Origin: Hymenopellis radicata
Lineage: Eukaryota; Basidiomycota; Agaricomycetes; Agaricales; Physalacriaceae
Direction of reading: 5' to 3'
NCBI GenBank assembly: GCA_015501595.1
Contig: JADNRX010000036.1
Coordinates: 124,001-188,000 of the forward strand
Length of the DNA: 64,000 nucleotides
The notes beneath the pieces were generated by a model, which was given only the letters and a program-made list of their open reading frames with translations, was not told the DNA's origin and did not search any database. Shown in pieces: positions 25,343 to 37,200 of the stretch (the stretch's first letter is position 1; each line of letters begins with the position of its first letter). Made by a program: the position numbers and the translations under genes.

Positions 25343-25434
25343 GCATTGATGGGGTAGTGGTGACCTGGGTCGTTGCCATTGTGTTTAATTTGTTAAGTGT
25401 CGACCCGCCGGGGATTCGATTCCCCCTTAATGCA
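25343..25434 (+). tRNA. tRNA-Gly (GCC) with intron
   Basis: The acceptor GCATTGA pairs with TTAATGC (one G-T). The D-arm is GGGTAGTGGTGACCT. The anticodon arm GGTCG-TTGCCAT...CGACC carries anticodon GCC at 25375-25377, and an intron of about 20 nt starts one base after the anticodon. The T-arm GGGGATTCGATTCCCCC has one A-C mismatch, absent from the copy at 37201. The B-box is therefore GATTCGATTCC rather than GGTTCGATTCC. It may be a weaker gene. A T-run and the shared CGCGCCAC box follow at about 50 nt. Confidence 0.85.
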
Positions 25435-25643
25435 CTGTAAGTTGGAGATATCTGTTTTTGCCCTGGGAGCAGTATACTTAAATCGCGCCACAATTCAAAT
25501 TTCATAAATTCACTTGATCATTGATATCATTCATCAAGATTCAAGAATCAATGATCATGGGCGAACATAATACTTACTCTGGTTGTGATAGCTGAGGAGT
25601 GCTTTCCTTATTTTATTGACATGAAAATGTACCAAGGAACTAA

Positions 25644-25790
25644 GTTGGATCCATCTCACGGGTAGCGCCTTCGGCGACAATGTCAACCAACATCCTCGGG
25701 GCGGAGTCTCCCCCGGAATAGCGAACTCGTATATCGCGCCCATCGAGCCGGTCGCGCGACGCGGTTGAGTCTCATTGTAATCATATATGA
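25644..25790 (-). pseudogene. SDR remnant next to tRNA-Gly
   Basis: The minus-strand sequence matches the remnant at 36805-36950: AAGCTCAACCGCG versus GACTCAACCGCG, GGATGTTGGTTG, GAAGGCGCTACSCRTGAG and GTTCCTTGGTA are shared in order. In the partner it translates as KLNRDLDMTGS, then VRMLVAIVEGATHEKEG, typical of SDR C-termini. Frameshifts and a TAG destroy the frame here. The remnant lies 210 bp from the tRNA-Gly gene in the same relative arrangement as at 36600-37291. Confidence 0.7.
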
Positions 25791-25849
25791 ATGACAGGCA
25801 CAAGACTGGTCCTTACATTGCTTGATGGTCCCTCTTGAACGTTCGGCCC

Positions 25850-26580
25850 TTGCCACCTGCGGCCGTACCCCCCACTAGTTATTCATACTTCAGTTCCTTT
25901 GCGCGCAGGGCAAGAGACGAGAACGTTCGTTACATAGATCCCGGATAGCACGATGCGTACGAACTTGGATCGTGTAAAACCCATCGGTCGAATTGGCATC
26001 TCAATCGGCGTCTCGCCATACCGGAGGTCAGGCAGAGCCTGAGTCAACGCGAAGAAATGGATAGGCTTTCCAACTTGGCAGAGAGAATGTGAGAGCATGT
26101 TTTGAGCATGTTCGAATGTTGCGTCACGGTCAATCGACATGTTACGGGCGGTATGGTTGTACAACGCAGGAGAAATTGGCATGCACGCGGCATCCAAAGA
26201 AAGCGTGGTCTCGGGGATGATTCCGATAGCAGGCGTCAGGTAATAAGATGACCTCAGGCCACTGATTAAGTGTGGCGTCCACGAAGGAGCAACGGACAGC
26301 GGAAGAAGGAATCGCAAACATTCAGAAGTAGTATAGAGGTAGTATATTTGCCGTAGTCCCGAGGTTGGCAAAGAGCAAACCCCAGATAACCGCGCACAAA
26401 AAGGAATCCATCAGACATACACTCGCCTCGCCGGCAAGACTTCTGAGCGACTCGTACGAGCGCGCCACAGCTGAATCGCCAAACGTCCTCGAGACCTCTC
26501 CCCAAAGGGAAAAAGCCAAATTCTCTGTAGAGCGAGGGAGTGGGAAAATCATCGACTGGACTTGAGAGATGCGGCATTTA
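25850..26580 (-). other. Unassigned minus-strand open stretches
   Basis: Overlapping open frames at 25883-26371 and 26266-26577 could be exons of one gene (for example SLCQVGKPIHFFALTQALPD, and a hydrophobic FLCAVIWGLLFANLG). No splice model links them convincingly and I recognise no domain. Possibly a relic. Confidence 0.25.
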
Positions 26581-26941
26581 TAAAAATGCGAGACTCGGTC
26601 AGTTTCTATAGAATAGATCCTGTTCGAGTATGTATCTGAGGGAAAAGAAAAAGCTCGGGCGAGGTCTTTATACTGCCGACGCAGGGTCTGTGCGTGGGAG
26701 ACCGACCTGCTATATTGGGTTGTGAGGTGGCTCTCGCTCGAAGCAGCTCGAGAATGGACTCAGTCTCCACCATGTGGTGTTATAGATATAGGGAATTACC
26801 AGATGAGAAGGTTCGTAAGATAAAAATGAGAGTGGCTTGACGCACAACAGATGGTCGAGACCGAGATTACTAGGGTACACACTGTTTTGACATTACAGTA
26901 TTTCGAATTCTCATCTTACTTACAAGAAATGCACGTATTCT

Positions 26942-27914
26942 TTACCACATAAGCCTTGATCCATCGACGTCGACGAATTCACCTCCATCCTTTTCTCGTG
27001 TGGCGTTTTCGACAACATCCATCAACATAGTCGCCGCGGTTTCCGCACTGCGTCCTAGGGTATCCATCGAGTGTGCAATGGACCCGGTCTTGTCCAGGTC
27101 TCGGTTGGTCCTCGCTGCAGCCATACATGAGTCCAACGCTTCAAATAAAATAGAAAGGACGCACTCATGTCGGTATGGACGGCACCGGGAGACAAAGGGA
27201 AACATACTGTCACAACTATTAGCTCCGAGTTAAAAGGCAAAGGAAACCATACGCACTGAGCCAATCGTTCTCGAAATGGATCCTGCGGGCAATGAGATTG
27301 AGGGCGGCTTTGGAAGCACAGTAGGGGTTGATTGTTGCAGGCATAAAGATGGAGAGGGTGAGACTTCCTCCTCCGCTGGTCATGGGGATAAACTTCGGCT
27401 CTGTGCTGGACTTTAGGAGTTTGTACAACGCTTGGAAGAGCACAACAATTCCGATTGTGTTGACTTCAAAGTGGGTCCGGAATTCTTCTGGGGGCGTTTC
27501 CTGTACGGGTGCCACGGAGCTGCAAATACCTGTAAGGATTTTAACGAGATGTTCAAATGTAAGAAGGAAAAGAAGACTGACCAGCGCAGGAGATGACGGT
27601 ATCGACGTGGCCGAATTTCGTTTCAATGTCTTTCGCGAGAGCTTGATTGCTCTCGACGTCACCAGCAATAAACTTCATCGCATGAATCTTGCCGGGATAT
27701 TTGGCGGAAAGATGGGCAATCGCCTGGGAAGAGATGTCCCGCACGGCAGCGATGACTGCAACGTCTTTATTGACGTTCTTCGACGCGATTTCGTTCACCA
27801 AAGCGAGACCTAGTAAAAGGGAGATATGTAAGTCAGAGTTGGGTCGCGTATGTGGGGCGTACCGATTCCACGGTTGGCACCAGTGATGAGGTAGACCTTG
27901 GATGAGGAAGACAT
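26942..27914 (-). CDS. Short-chain dehydrogenase/reductase A (5 exons)
   Basis: Exons on the minus strand are 27914-27863, 27809-27582, 27529-27257, 27215-27165 and 27114-26942 (777 nt, 258 aa). The introns are 41-53 nt, GT-AG. The Rossmann fingerprint is TGANRGIG at residues 11-18. An acidic DVES follows the third strand. The NNAG-like motif is SCAG, the active-site Ser lies in PMTSGGGS, and the catalytic YCASK has its Tyr near residue 162. SPGAVHTDM is the usual P-G segment after the active site. The C-terminus is DGGEFVDVDGSRLMW. The intron at 27256-27216 is only 41 nt. It probably reduces a carbonyl with NAD(P)H in the cytosol; the substrate is unknown. All catalytic residues are present, so it looks functional. 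Tandem paralogue at 29994-30968. Confidence 0.9.
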
Positions 27915-27989
27915 GTCTGAATGTCAACCCCCACTACAAGCCGTACCTGTTTATATTCCACTGGTCGGACCCCCAAGATACGATGACCA

Positions 27990-29990
27990 TGATTGAATGA
28001 GTACACTCGGACGCGCGCCCCAACGGCGTATGTCAATGTGATAACGTTTATTTCCCAGCTAGTCCCCGTAGGCATACTCCACACCTCACGGTAGTCAGGG
28101 GAGACTACATCCGTCTTATTCGATCCCGCCAAATTGAAATATTCATGCTTCTTCTTCTTCTTTCGCGATGATGCGAGCGAGCGAGCGAGGGGTTTGGGGA
28201 GGCACGGGAAACCGTGCACTGCACGGACGCGGGACAGGATCGACCGCTGGACGGGTGGGACTGTCGCGCGGTTACTTGCTCACACGCCGTGGAAGAGAAA
28301 CCTGTAGATTCACTACCGTATACGATAAATGCGAGATAAAAAGGGCGCGTGGGTGGGAAATAAAATAAGGAATAACGAGAGGATGTCTAAGGAATCCGGA
28401 CGAGTCGCGAGTCGCCATGGTAGTAAGAAGCAAAAAGTTGACCGTGGGAACAGGCATGACTGGACGCTGCGGCAGTTTCAGCCCGGCTTCCCCTGGGTTC
28501 AACGTTCAACGTTCAAACGTTCAACTGTCGCTGAACATTGGGTGAGGCGAAGCCGCCTTGACACCAGAAACAAACGGGATACGGCGCCAGCTGGGAGACG
28601 ACGTGCGGTGCATTGTCCTAACGACGTTCTTGTTGGCTTACTGCTTTGCTCTTTGTTACTATTAGCATTGAACATCTGATGTGTTACCCCCTCAAGCAAG
28701 GACACCGACGCCGACGACTTATTCCCACAGGGTGGTGTCGACGGATCCTGGAATGAAGGTACTGTATTATCCTACCGCTGGACTAACCGTTGACTGATCA
28801 TTTCTCGTCTTTAGAAGACCAGTCTTCTTCCACGCGCTCACGGCATCTGAACTTGAGCACACGTCGTTCAGCCAAAGACCCGACGTTCGCTGCCTCGGCC
28901 CTCAATGTACACCAACGCAAGAGGTTGGACGTCGGTCATTTACTGCCTAGTCTTTCGATTGGCTGTTGCCTGGTTTTCTACGGGCAAGTACTCGCTACTC
29001 TTTTCCTTGACTGATGTTCATGGTGTTTCTCCTTGTCGTAGGCTTGACTTGTCCTCCCGGTGTTGACTTTCTTGGCCTTGTCTATCTTGTAAGTCTTCCT
29101 TTGATCCTAAACAACTACCACTTATCTCTTGAACTCGTCTAACAGTCAACATCGACGACGACGCTTTGTATGGCATAATTCACTTGGCTACATGCCGGTG
29201 AATGACGGTTTGGTTGCACGCCGGCTGTACGCGACGCCATGGTATTGGATGATATCAGTACGTTCTCCAGAACTTCTTCAATCTTCTGCGGACTCATCGA
29301 TTCTTGTAGATATCATTGACGACTGGCTACTTGACTCTGTGATGTAGGATATTTGCCCAAAGGATCATTGACCGGTAAGTCAACTGTGTGTTGTAGTTAT
29401 CGCTGCTCATGCAGATACTTCCAGTCATAGCTTCACTCCGCCCAAGGTATGCTTTGGATTTCTTTCAGCAATAAGAGACAGACAAGCTAACACCTCGGTC
29501 GATCAGCGATGATGCTCAACACTATACCTGGTTATGTGCCGGATACTCGCCGCACTATTGCGACGGATGTCGTCTTGCCCCGGCTTTGTGCCGGGATATC
29601 AAACGGATGGAAATATGTGGTCGACCGACGACGACAAGGGTTGTATTTGGGAGGTACACATAGCGAAGTGTTGTAGGTAGGTCTCGGTTACAATGTGAAC
29701 ATGAACTAACCATTATTGACAGTCTTCAAGTCGTCTTACACGAGCGCCGTGTCTTGACGTGCGCTAGGGTGTCACGACACAACCCTCAACTTTCCAGGTC
29801 TTAACCCGTAAATCCCTCTTTCTACCAGAACGTGAGTTTCCTATCCTTACCCGTCAATTACTCGTGTGATGAGCACTTTCCTACAGGTATACGACCCATA
29901 CACGCATCCCGAAGGAAGGGTTGACAGAGTGGGGACGTCACTCCACCTCCCATCATGTACACATTGTTGCGAATTATCATAGAATAATAT
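27990..29990. other. Interval between SDR paralogues, possible spliced gene on plus strand
   Basis: Between about 28750 and 29900 the plus strand shows many intron-like units with good signals, for example GTAAGT...TAACAG at 29091-29146 and GTAAGT near 29375. Exon-like pieces include HYTWLCAGYSPHYCDGC. I could not assemble one continuous frame or name a family, so this may be a cysteine-rich lineage-specific gene or a relic. A short repeat TTCAACG/GTTCAA occurs at 28500-28525. Confidence 0.25.
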
Positions 29991-29993
29991 TCT

Positions 29994-30968
29994 TTACCAC
30001 GTAATCCTTGACCCATCGACGTCGACGAATTCACCTCCATCCTTTTCTCGTGTGGCCTTTTCGACAACATCCATCAACATAGTCGCCGCGGTTTCCGCAC
30101 TGCGTCCAATGGCATCCAGCATTTGTGCTATGGATCCGGTCTTGTCCAGGTCTCGGTTGATCCTCGCTGCAGCCATACATGAGGCCAACGCTTCAAATAA
30201 AATAGACTGAACACACCCATGTCGGTATCGACGGCACCGGGAGCCAAAGGGAAACAAACTAGCATGACTATGAGCTCCGAGTTGAAAGGTAAAGGAAACC
30301 ATACGCACTGAGCCAATCGTTCTCGAAATGAATCCTGCGGGCAATGAGATTGAGGGCGGCTTTGGATGCACAGTAGGGATTGATTGTTGCAAGCATAGAG
30401 ATGGAGGAAGTGAGACTTCCTCCTGCGCTGGTCATGGGGATAAACTTCGGCTCTGTGCTGGACTTTAGGAGTTTGTACAACGCTTGGAAGAGTACAACAA
30501 TTCCGATTGTGTTGACTTCATAGTGGGTCCGGAATTCTTCTGGGGGAGTTTCCTGTACGGGTGCCACGTAGTTGCAAATAGCTGTAATGATTTCAACGAG
30601 ATGTTCAAATGTAAGCAGGAAAAGAAGACTCACCAGCGCAGGAGACGACGGTATCGACGTGGCCGAACTTGGTTTCAATGTCTTTCGCGAGAGCTTGATT
30701 GCTCTCGACGTCACCAGCAATAAACTTCATCGCATGAATCTTGCCGGGATATTTGGCGGAAAGATGGGCAATCGCCTGGGAAGAGATATCCCGCACGGCA
30801 GCGATGACTGCAACGTCTTTATTGACGTTCTTTGACGCGATTTCGTTCACCAAAGCGAGACCTAAAAGGGAGGTAGCCTATGTAAGTCTGGGTTGGGTCG
30901 CGTATGTGGGGCGTACCAATTCCACGGTTGGCACCAGTGATGAGGTAGACCTTGGATGAGGAAGACAT
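29994..30968 (-). CDS. Short-chain dehydrogenase/reductase B (5 exons)
   Basis: Exons are 30968-30917, 30861-30634, 30581-30309, 30267-30217 and 30166-29994, with exon lengths identical to SDR A (52, 228, 273, 51, 173 nt). It keeps TGANRGIG, SCAG, PMTSAGGS, YCASK and APGAVDTDM, and ends DVDGSRITW. Differences from SDR A cluster after the active site (INRDLDKTGSIAQMLDAIG) and at ICNYVAPVQETPP, so substrate preference may differ. The similarity includes introns and about 100 bp upstream of the ATG, showing a recent tandem duplication with roughly 2 kb of unrelated sequence between copies. Confidence 0.9.
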
Positions 30969-31100
30969 GTCTGAATCTCAACCCACACTACAAGTCATTC
31001 CTGTTTATATTCCAGTCGGACCCTAGATAAGATGACCATGATTGGATGAGTACACGACGCGCGTCCCAACGGCGTATGCCAATATGACAGTGAATAACGT

Positions 31101-31370
31101 TTATTTCTCAGCGCTGAACCAAGATTTATAAGTGTCGGTGATTTGAAAACCACGAATGTCAATATCGAGTGGGCAGATATCTTCTTTTACGCCGAAACTG
31201 GAAGCCGAAAGAGTCCAGAACAGATCCATAGCGCTGGCGTCGATTCTTTGCGTGTCAAGTGGGCAAGTAGATTCCAGGTGGGTCTGTAGCTGGGCCGAAA
31301 GCAACGAAAGGCCGCCCGAAGCCGCACAGGGAGTTTGGAAATAGCTAGATTCAACAGGGCTACCGGTCAT
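31101..31370 (-). CDS. Possible small unknown protein
   Basis: An open frame of 89 codons (MTGSPVESSYFQTPCAASGG to TYKSWFSAEK) on the minus strand, divergent to the gene at 31520. Upstream in-frame codons extend to 31487. No homologous family is recognised. It could equally be the last exon of a larger gene. Support is composition only. Confidence 0.3.
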   Translation of the reverse strand: MTGSPVESSYFQTPCAASGGLSLLSAQLQTHLESTCPLDTQRIDASAMDLFWTLSASSFGVKEDICPLDIDIRGFQITDTYKSWFSAEK

Positions 31371-31519
31371 CTCTGGACAGGAGGGTGAAGAAGTCGCCGA
31401 GATGCGCGTATGGCTGATATGGACGTTCAGACCAAGGCAGGAGTGGCAGTGCTCTTCGGTGATGTGATCCGACAAGGGTCGCAGCATGTCTCTTTTCCAC
31501 CTCCTTTCGTCTGGGCGAA

Positions 31520-32070
31520 ATGGCAGACATGGACGCCTCCGAGTCTGCCGCTGACGACTTCATACCGTGGTATAAGCAATCCTCCGGAACGCCATCGTGC
31601 TCGCTCTCCGACACTGGTAGCGATGTGGGCAGCGACATCTTCAGAAGCTTGTGGGCCCTGCGCCAAATTAAAGAAACGCTCCCGAACGCGAAATACACGC
31701 CCGCAACCTGGGAAGAGGCGCATAGTATATTCACCTGGGCGAACGACGCCGCGGTGATGGACGCTCATTTCAGTGCAGTGGGTCTATTGATGGTCACGAA
31801 GATTGAGGGGACGGGGCGCGTATGCGTAGTTTTGAGACAGACGAAGCAGGCTCTCCCACTAAATCCAGAGGACACGAATTTGCGCCCTTGTGAGTCCATC
31901 TCCATTCCCTTTACCTTTCGATTGACCTGTTTATTGCAGACTCTTTGATATTCGCTGCACGGATGTGTCCGCCTACAGAATTGTTATACAAAGGCCAGCA
32001 GGATATCGGAATTCTTATCGATCCGGGAGTCAAGGTTGACTACCGGGTGTCGTATTGGAAAAAACACTGA
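31520..32070 (+). CDS. Unknown small protein, tandem paralogue 1
   Basis: Exons are 31520-31889 and 31940-32070, with a 50-nt intron (GTGAGT...TTGCAG); 166 aa. The first exon has FIPWYKQSSGTPS, a Ser-rich linker, LRQIKETLPNAKYTPATWEE, then DAHFSAVGLLMVTKIEGTGR. The second begins YSLIFAARMCPPTE and ends DYRVSYWKKH. The paralogue at 32743-33290 shares the same exon structure and all these blocks. Conservation between the two despite clear divergence indicates a genuine coding pair. I do not recognise a domain and there is no signal peptide. Confidence 0.75.
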
Positions 32071-32742
32071 ACAGAGCGCGTCAGGTGCGTCGTTACCCAA
32101 GCCAGACCTGTTCGCCGACTTAAACTACGTTTAGACTGAAATATCTGTGTGGATTGGGACGCCGTGGTCTGGAGATGCTCAGGACATCACCCTCTCCCGT
32201 CGTACTTGCAAGGAAAGCAGAGCCGCGCGCGAATATATATGAGCATGTACGCCTTTACCTTCGGCTCCAATCAGAAGACTAGATTGGCGGTATACCTGCA
32301 CGCCAGGGATCGCACGAGATGCGACTTTGAGGAACAACGAATGCGCTGTTTGGAGAAGTTGGAAAGAAGCGGCAGTGATGCAGGATAATGGATCGTAATA
32401 GGCTGTAACCTTTATGTCTTCGTTATTTTTCTCAAGACGCTCATGTATCATATATCTTCCTGTCGTAGCGTGTGGTCTTCAAAAAACGGTTCCATGCACA
32501 CTCGATCTCGGGCCCGAGAAGTCCTTTTTTAGACGATCATATCAAAACGCTTTTGAAGATTTGACTCGACTTGAACTTCGGACCTGGCTGCATTGCGTGT
32601 CCTCGCGGCACGTCGGGCACGAACGTTCGAATAGAATGGAAACCTTGCGCTGGTGGCAGTGCTTTTTAATTTATCAAGTCGCGTAAAAAGCTCCTTTGAC
32701 TCACGCGTGTTCGGAACCGCACTTTCATCCATTCCGCACACC

Positions 32743-33290
32743 ATGCCAGCCAGCACAGAAGACGCCTCTGCTGTCCACGATCTCATCCCATGGTACAGAC
32801 AATCTTCGGGCGTGCCCTCTCTCACGCTGTCTACGAGCAATGAGATGCGCATCAGCGTCTTCGCCATGCTGCAGCTCAAAGAAATGCTCCCCGACGCCAA
32901 ATACACGCCCGTCACCTGGGAGGAGGCCCGATCGATCTTCAGCTTTGCCAACGACGACGCGGTGACGGACGCGCACTTTAGCGCAGTGTGCCTCTTGATG
33001 GTGACCAAGATCGAAGGGCGCGGGCGCGCCTTCGTGGTCGTCAGAAGGACGAACCAGATATTTGCGCTGGATCCAGTAAAGCCCAAGCTGCCTTGTGTGT
33101 AGTGCCCATCTGAAGTTTTTGCAGCGTTTATTCTTAATGTGATTTCTGTGCAGACTCGTTCATGTTCGCGGCGCGTATGTGCCCCCCGACGGGGCTGAGG
33201 CCGAACGGGCGCGCGCAACAGGACATTGGGATCTTCACGGATCCTGGGATCGTCATCCATTACCAGGTGTCGTATTGGAAGAAGCATTGA
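32743..33290 (+). CDS. Unknown small protein, tandem paralogue 2
   Basis: Exons are 32743-33094 and 33154-33290, with a 59-nt intron (GTGTGT...GTGCAG); 162 aa. It shares LIPWYRQSSGVPS, LKEMLPDAKYTPVTWEEAR, DAHFSAVCLLMVTKIEGRGR and the C-terminus YQVSYWKKH with paralogue 1. It lacks part of the Ser-rich linker. The intron occupies the same phase as in paralogue 1. The first paralogue was probably duplicated in tandem with about 670 bp between the copies. Function unknown. Confidence 0.75.
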
Positions 33291-33686
33291 CGCGTAAGTC
33301 AATTTGGTTCTGGAGCATGATACAGATTCATATACATCGTCCAGTTAGATTATGGCAGAGCAAGACTGCCTCCGTGAGCTGATAAGTTATAGAGGTTGAT
33401 GTTACACTCATAAGCTTGCTCTGATCTTGGGGTGGTTACTGACTTGTTTTTGATACAGATGAGACTTGTTCAAGTCGAACAAACGGGAATCGACTACGTG
33501 GGAAGAAGCTTCCGGTGGGGCCAATCGCCTATACTCAGCGTACGGGGTTCACAAATAACGACGCGGCAGAGTCGGAGAAGAGCCTTTGCGGATTGAACTT
33601 TGTCTGTCATGGTCATTCCAGTGTTTTTTTTTTTTTTAAAAAAAGATGTGATTACACATGAACTTGTAGTCTATACTCATCGAGAT
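33291..33686. other. Intergenic with T14/A7 run
   Basis: No gene seen. A T-run followed directly by an A-run (TTTTTTTTTTTTTTAAAAAAA) near 33626-33646 lies 3' of the convergent F-box gene. Confidence 0.5.
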
Positions 33687-34947
33687 TTACCTCTGACTAT
33701 TGGTTCCCACCCATTGTAGATCCACACGCTCAGCAAGTCGGGGGCAATCACGCAAGATATCTGCTTTCAGATTGATACGGTAAACTTCGATCCGCACAGT
33801 CGTCAACACCTTCAGATGCGTAGCGACGAGGCTATCGAACTGCTGCCACAAGTCGTTCCTGTGCGAAGCCGCATTACGCCGATACACAGATCGGACGACG
33901 ATCGTTTTGAGCTGAGAGCTGCCCGGGGGTGCAATGGGAATCGAGTTAACCAGCCAGTCGAGGTATTGGAAAGGGATCGTCAGCTTTTCCAGCCTATGCA
34001 ATGTACAAGGGAGGAGGACTACAAAGCATCAATTAGGCGACACCACGTCTAATATTGGGAATGTACATACCACCGGCCCATACCACCATGTGCAGGTGTG
34101 CGACGGGCGAGCTCTCGAGCAGCGCGCGGATAGCTGGATTGTTGATGGTCGAATGGTGCCAAATCACATCCTCCAGGTGCGCCAATTCACCGATGTACCC
34201 CGCGGCAATCGCCTGGCAGATCTTGGGAGTGGCGGATTCGATGAAGAGGATCTCCTTCAACGAAGAGGGGCGAGGCGGCGTCCAGCCTTCTGGTGGAGAG
34301 TACTCTTCCTGTATCGACCGGAAATCGACTAGCGTGTTCTCCCTGACCCCGTTCAAGTGGAGATGCTCCATGCCGGGGAAGCATTCCACGCACATCCAGA
34401 TAAAGTCGTCAACGCGCGGAAAGTCAACGTGCTCAAATAAAACGCGTGTTATAGGTACGGAAGCGAGTAACGTTCTGAGGGAGTGCAGCCATTCCCAGGG
34501 CGATCTCCTGAGGGCCTTTTCCACCCTGCCGAATGCTGTGGTCGTGATTTCTTCCTGGATCACTTCAATCGACCTGACATTGACTAGGAAAGGAAGCATT
34601 CGCGCAATGTTGTCCGCGCGCAGGGAACGGCGGGGTGGGAACTCGATGATAAGGCGCAGAGTTTGGAAGCTCTGCGCGATGTGGGGAGAGTTGGCAAGAA
34701 GCTGGAGGGTCCGCGTGAGGTCATCGCATGTGCGGAGCTTTTTCGCAGGATTGAACACGGAGAAGAGGTGTCGGATAGTGCTGGCGCGGAATGACGGCGA
34801 GACGAGGGAGCATGAGAGGAGGTCATAATAGGACGACGGAAAAACTTCTCCGCGACCATACTCTTCTCTGTGCCCCTTCTCGACCAGTTGGTCGACAATA
34901 TCATCGATTAATTCTTGGGGGAGCGAAGTTCCTGAAGAGTTGAACAT
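33687..34947 (-). CDS. F-box-type protein (2 exons)
   Basis: Exon 1 is 34947-34071 and exon 2 is 34018-33687, with a 52-nt intron (GTATGT...TTGTAG); 402 aa. The N-terminus SSGTSLPQELIDDIVDQLVE then YDLLSCSLVSPSFRASTIRH is the F-box pattern common in Agaricomycetes (LPxELxDxIIDxL...LxxCSLVxxxF). The remainder is a loose LRR-type region (for example FRSIQEEYSPP, HLEDVIWHHSTI). The C-terminal exon contains LEKLTIPFQYLDWLVNSIP. The expected role is SCF substrate recognition; the target is unknown. An alternative donor/acceptor pair exists at the junction, but the chosen one uses the consensus GTATGT donor and gives a continuous product. Confidence 0.8.
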
Positions 34948-36599
34948 TACTGTATGAGCGCAGGAGTCCTAAATTGTCACCGTTAGGATAAGTAGCTGTG
35001 AAGTGAGGAGATCAGGCGAGTACCTTGTCATAGACGAGATTTTGGCGACTCCGGATTGCAATAGTGGGTTGGTTGAATTCCTGCTCTCACGCAGTGAGCG
35101 AGCAGATGATGGCTGGAGTTCGAAGAGTGTCAAACCCAGCGAGGACATTTATTGACCCACGCTTTTACTGGACCTGGGTTGACTTGATGAACAGAGCGTT
35201 TCTTCTTCTCCTTGTGACCGCGAACACGCCGTAAGTATGTATACTTTATGACACGCTGCCATTCGCATCGGCCTCGTGGACTCCGGATTCGTCTCCCGAA
35301 AATCAGCCGGGCGCATCTCGAAAGGACTGTCGAAGATCCTACTGGACAGCCTGCTGAAAGACATCATTTTTCGGGACAGCGGTATCATTCCACGCTTCTT
35401 TTCATCTCGAGGCATCACTTCTTTCGACGAGATGGAGACCCCGAGCGATTCAGAACAACGGGGAAATCCGAAAGCTTTGAATTCTCAGGTTATCGATGAT
35501 CAAGGTTTTAACCTACCTGAGAGAACATTAAGCCTAGATGTCCAAATACGCGTTAGTCCAGCACGAAAATGACGGGGAACTACTGACGTTTTGAGTTCTC
35601 ACAACATCCTTCCTGTCAGGAATGCCGACATTATGAACGAGAACGCATCAATGAAATTACAACGGGCCGGATGAGCTGGCGTTCGAAATTGCCTGCCTCC
35701 CCAATAGTCGAGCCTCAGAATCGGCATCGACCTGGAAAAGCAGTGCGGACATAGATAGGCTACGACACGCGCAGCAGATTTTGCCATCCCGGTCTCCGCC
35801 AGTGTAAGCGAGTCGTAGTGCACAGTGCAGTGATTGATGGAGTCGGCCCGGGCGCAGATGAAACTTTGGTCGAGTCGTTTCTGGGTTCTCGAACAAGACG
35901 CTGTCAGAAGCGAAGAAAGAAATCGTGCGCATTCCAGATTAATGTCCTCGTGTCTGAAGCTGCCATAGTCGTGCAGTTGCGCTTTTGAGTACAAGCCTCA
36001 AAAGGGCTGGTATGTGAGGTGCAACGGCAGCGGTCACTGAGGACTTTCGCGAGGCGTCCTAGCTTGTTCGAAGTGGCTTGTACGTTCAAAGTAACAACAG
36101 TGTTTCATGGAAGGCTCTTCCCACAGATGTGCAGGCGTTGATAAAGCCAGCCATGTCGGAATACGCCTCGTGATCATGATGGTCGGTGGTCAAGCGCGTA
36201 TTTCCTTTTTTAGGGTTGCTCTCTCACCACCACGCGCCTCGTCGACATAATGATAATCTATCACCTACTCACGCGGACGATTACGGAGCTTACGGGCTTC
36301 AGCGCCCAGCTTTACCTGGCTGCCCGCTGCGATGTCATGTCTTCTGGCCTTGGGGTTGGTACAAACTAGGGCCCTTTAAATTCTTCTTCCGACGAGCCGG
36401 AGAAATAATGTACCGCGCGGGCGGGGCGCGTCTTGCTTTATATCAGCCTGCCGCCTTCTGGGAGACGTATACTACAGACGGGAATCTTGCGGTGAGAATG
36501 GTTGTCACTAGTACCAAGTTATATCAGTCATGAATGGGTGCGTTTCATCCGAGTCATATACACGCCCAACTTACTCTCGCTCCATTGACCGAGGGCGCA
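34948..36599. other. Interval without a secure gene
   Basis: Several opposed open frames (35276-35572 plus; 35599-35994 minus; 36186-36533 plus) lack recognisable motifs and supporting introns. I see no RNA gene or repeat here. Confidence 0.45.
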
Positions 36600-36955
36600 T
36601 CGCAGAACGCTGATAAGGATATCGCCATCATCTCATCCTAAGCACATCCTGGCAAGGTGCACGCGATCAAGTTCATCTCTGGTGTTGTCGAGAACACCTG
36701 GCAAGCTCTCGCGACGGAGATCAAAGCCAAGCTCGGCCAGTCGTATTCTGCGCTGGTTAATTCGTATGTCATTGTCACTGCCTGTGTTATTGTTCCCGTC
36801 ATCCATGTATGATTACAGCGAAGCTCAACCGCGATCTGGACATGACCGGCTCGTGGGAGCCCAGACTGCCGTGCGGATGTTGGTTGCGATTGTCGAAGGC
36901 GCTACGCATGAGAAGGAAGGACATGAATATTAGTGGATTCAAGGTTCCTTGGTAA
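36600..36955 (+). pseudogene. SDR remnant next to tRNA-Gly
   Basis: The plus strand reads DKDIAIISS, stop, then HPGKVHAIKFISGVVENTW and QALATEIKAKLGQSYSALVN. After an intron-like gap it reads AKLNRDLDMTGS and VRMLVAIVEGATHEKEG. These match the middle and C-terminus of the SDR family in this window, but with an early stop, missing catalytic exon and frameshift. The 147-bp 3' part is shared with 25644-25790. It is 250 bp from tRNA-Gly at 37201. Confidence 0.7.
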
Positions 36956-37200
36956 ACAATGTGCACACTTTCCATTCAATGAAATATGGAATATAATCAT
37001 CTATTACAATACCTCTGGAGTCTGGACAGAATGATATCCAAGTTCTTGCTAATGTGGGGTGACGGCGTAGGCATCCTGATGTGTAGAGTATTATGTTCAC
37101 CGATCGGCGTGCAATCAGGAATCAGGATCTGAGGATCAAGTGAAATGTGGCGCAATTTGTACTGCTCTTTGCAAAAAAGAGCGTTCCTGTTCCAAGTAAT

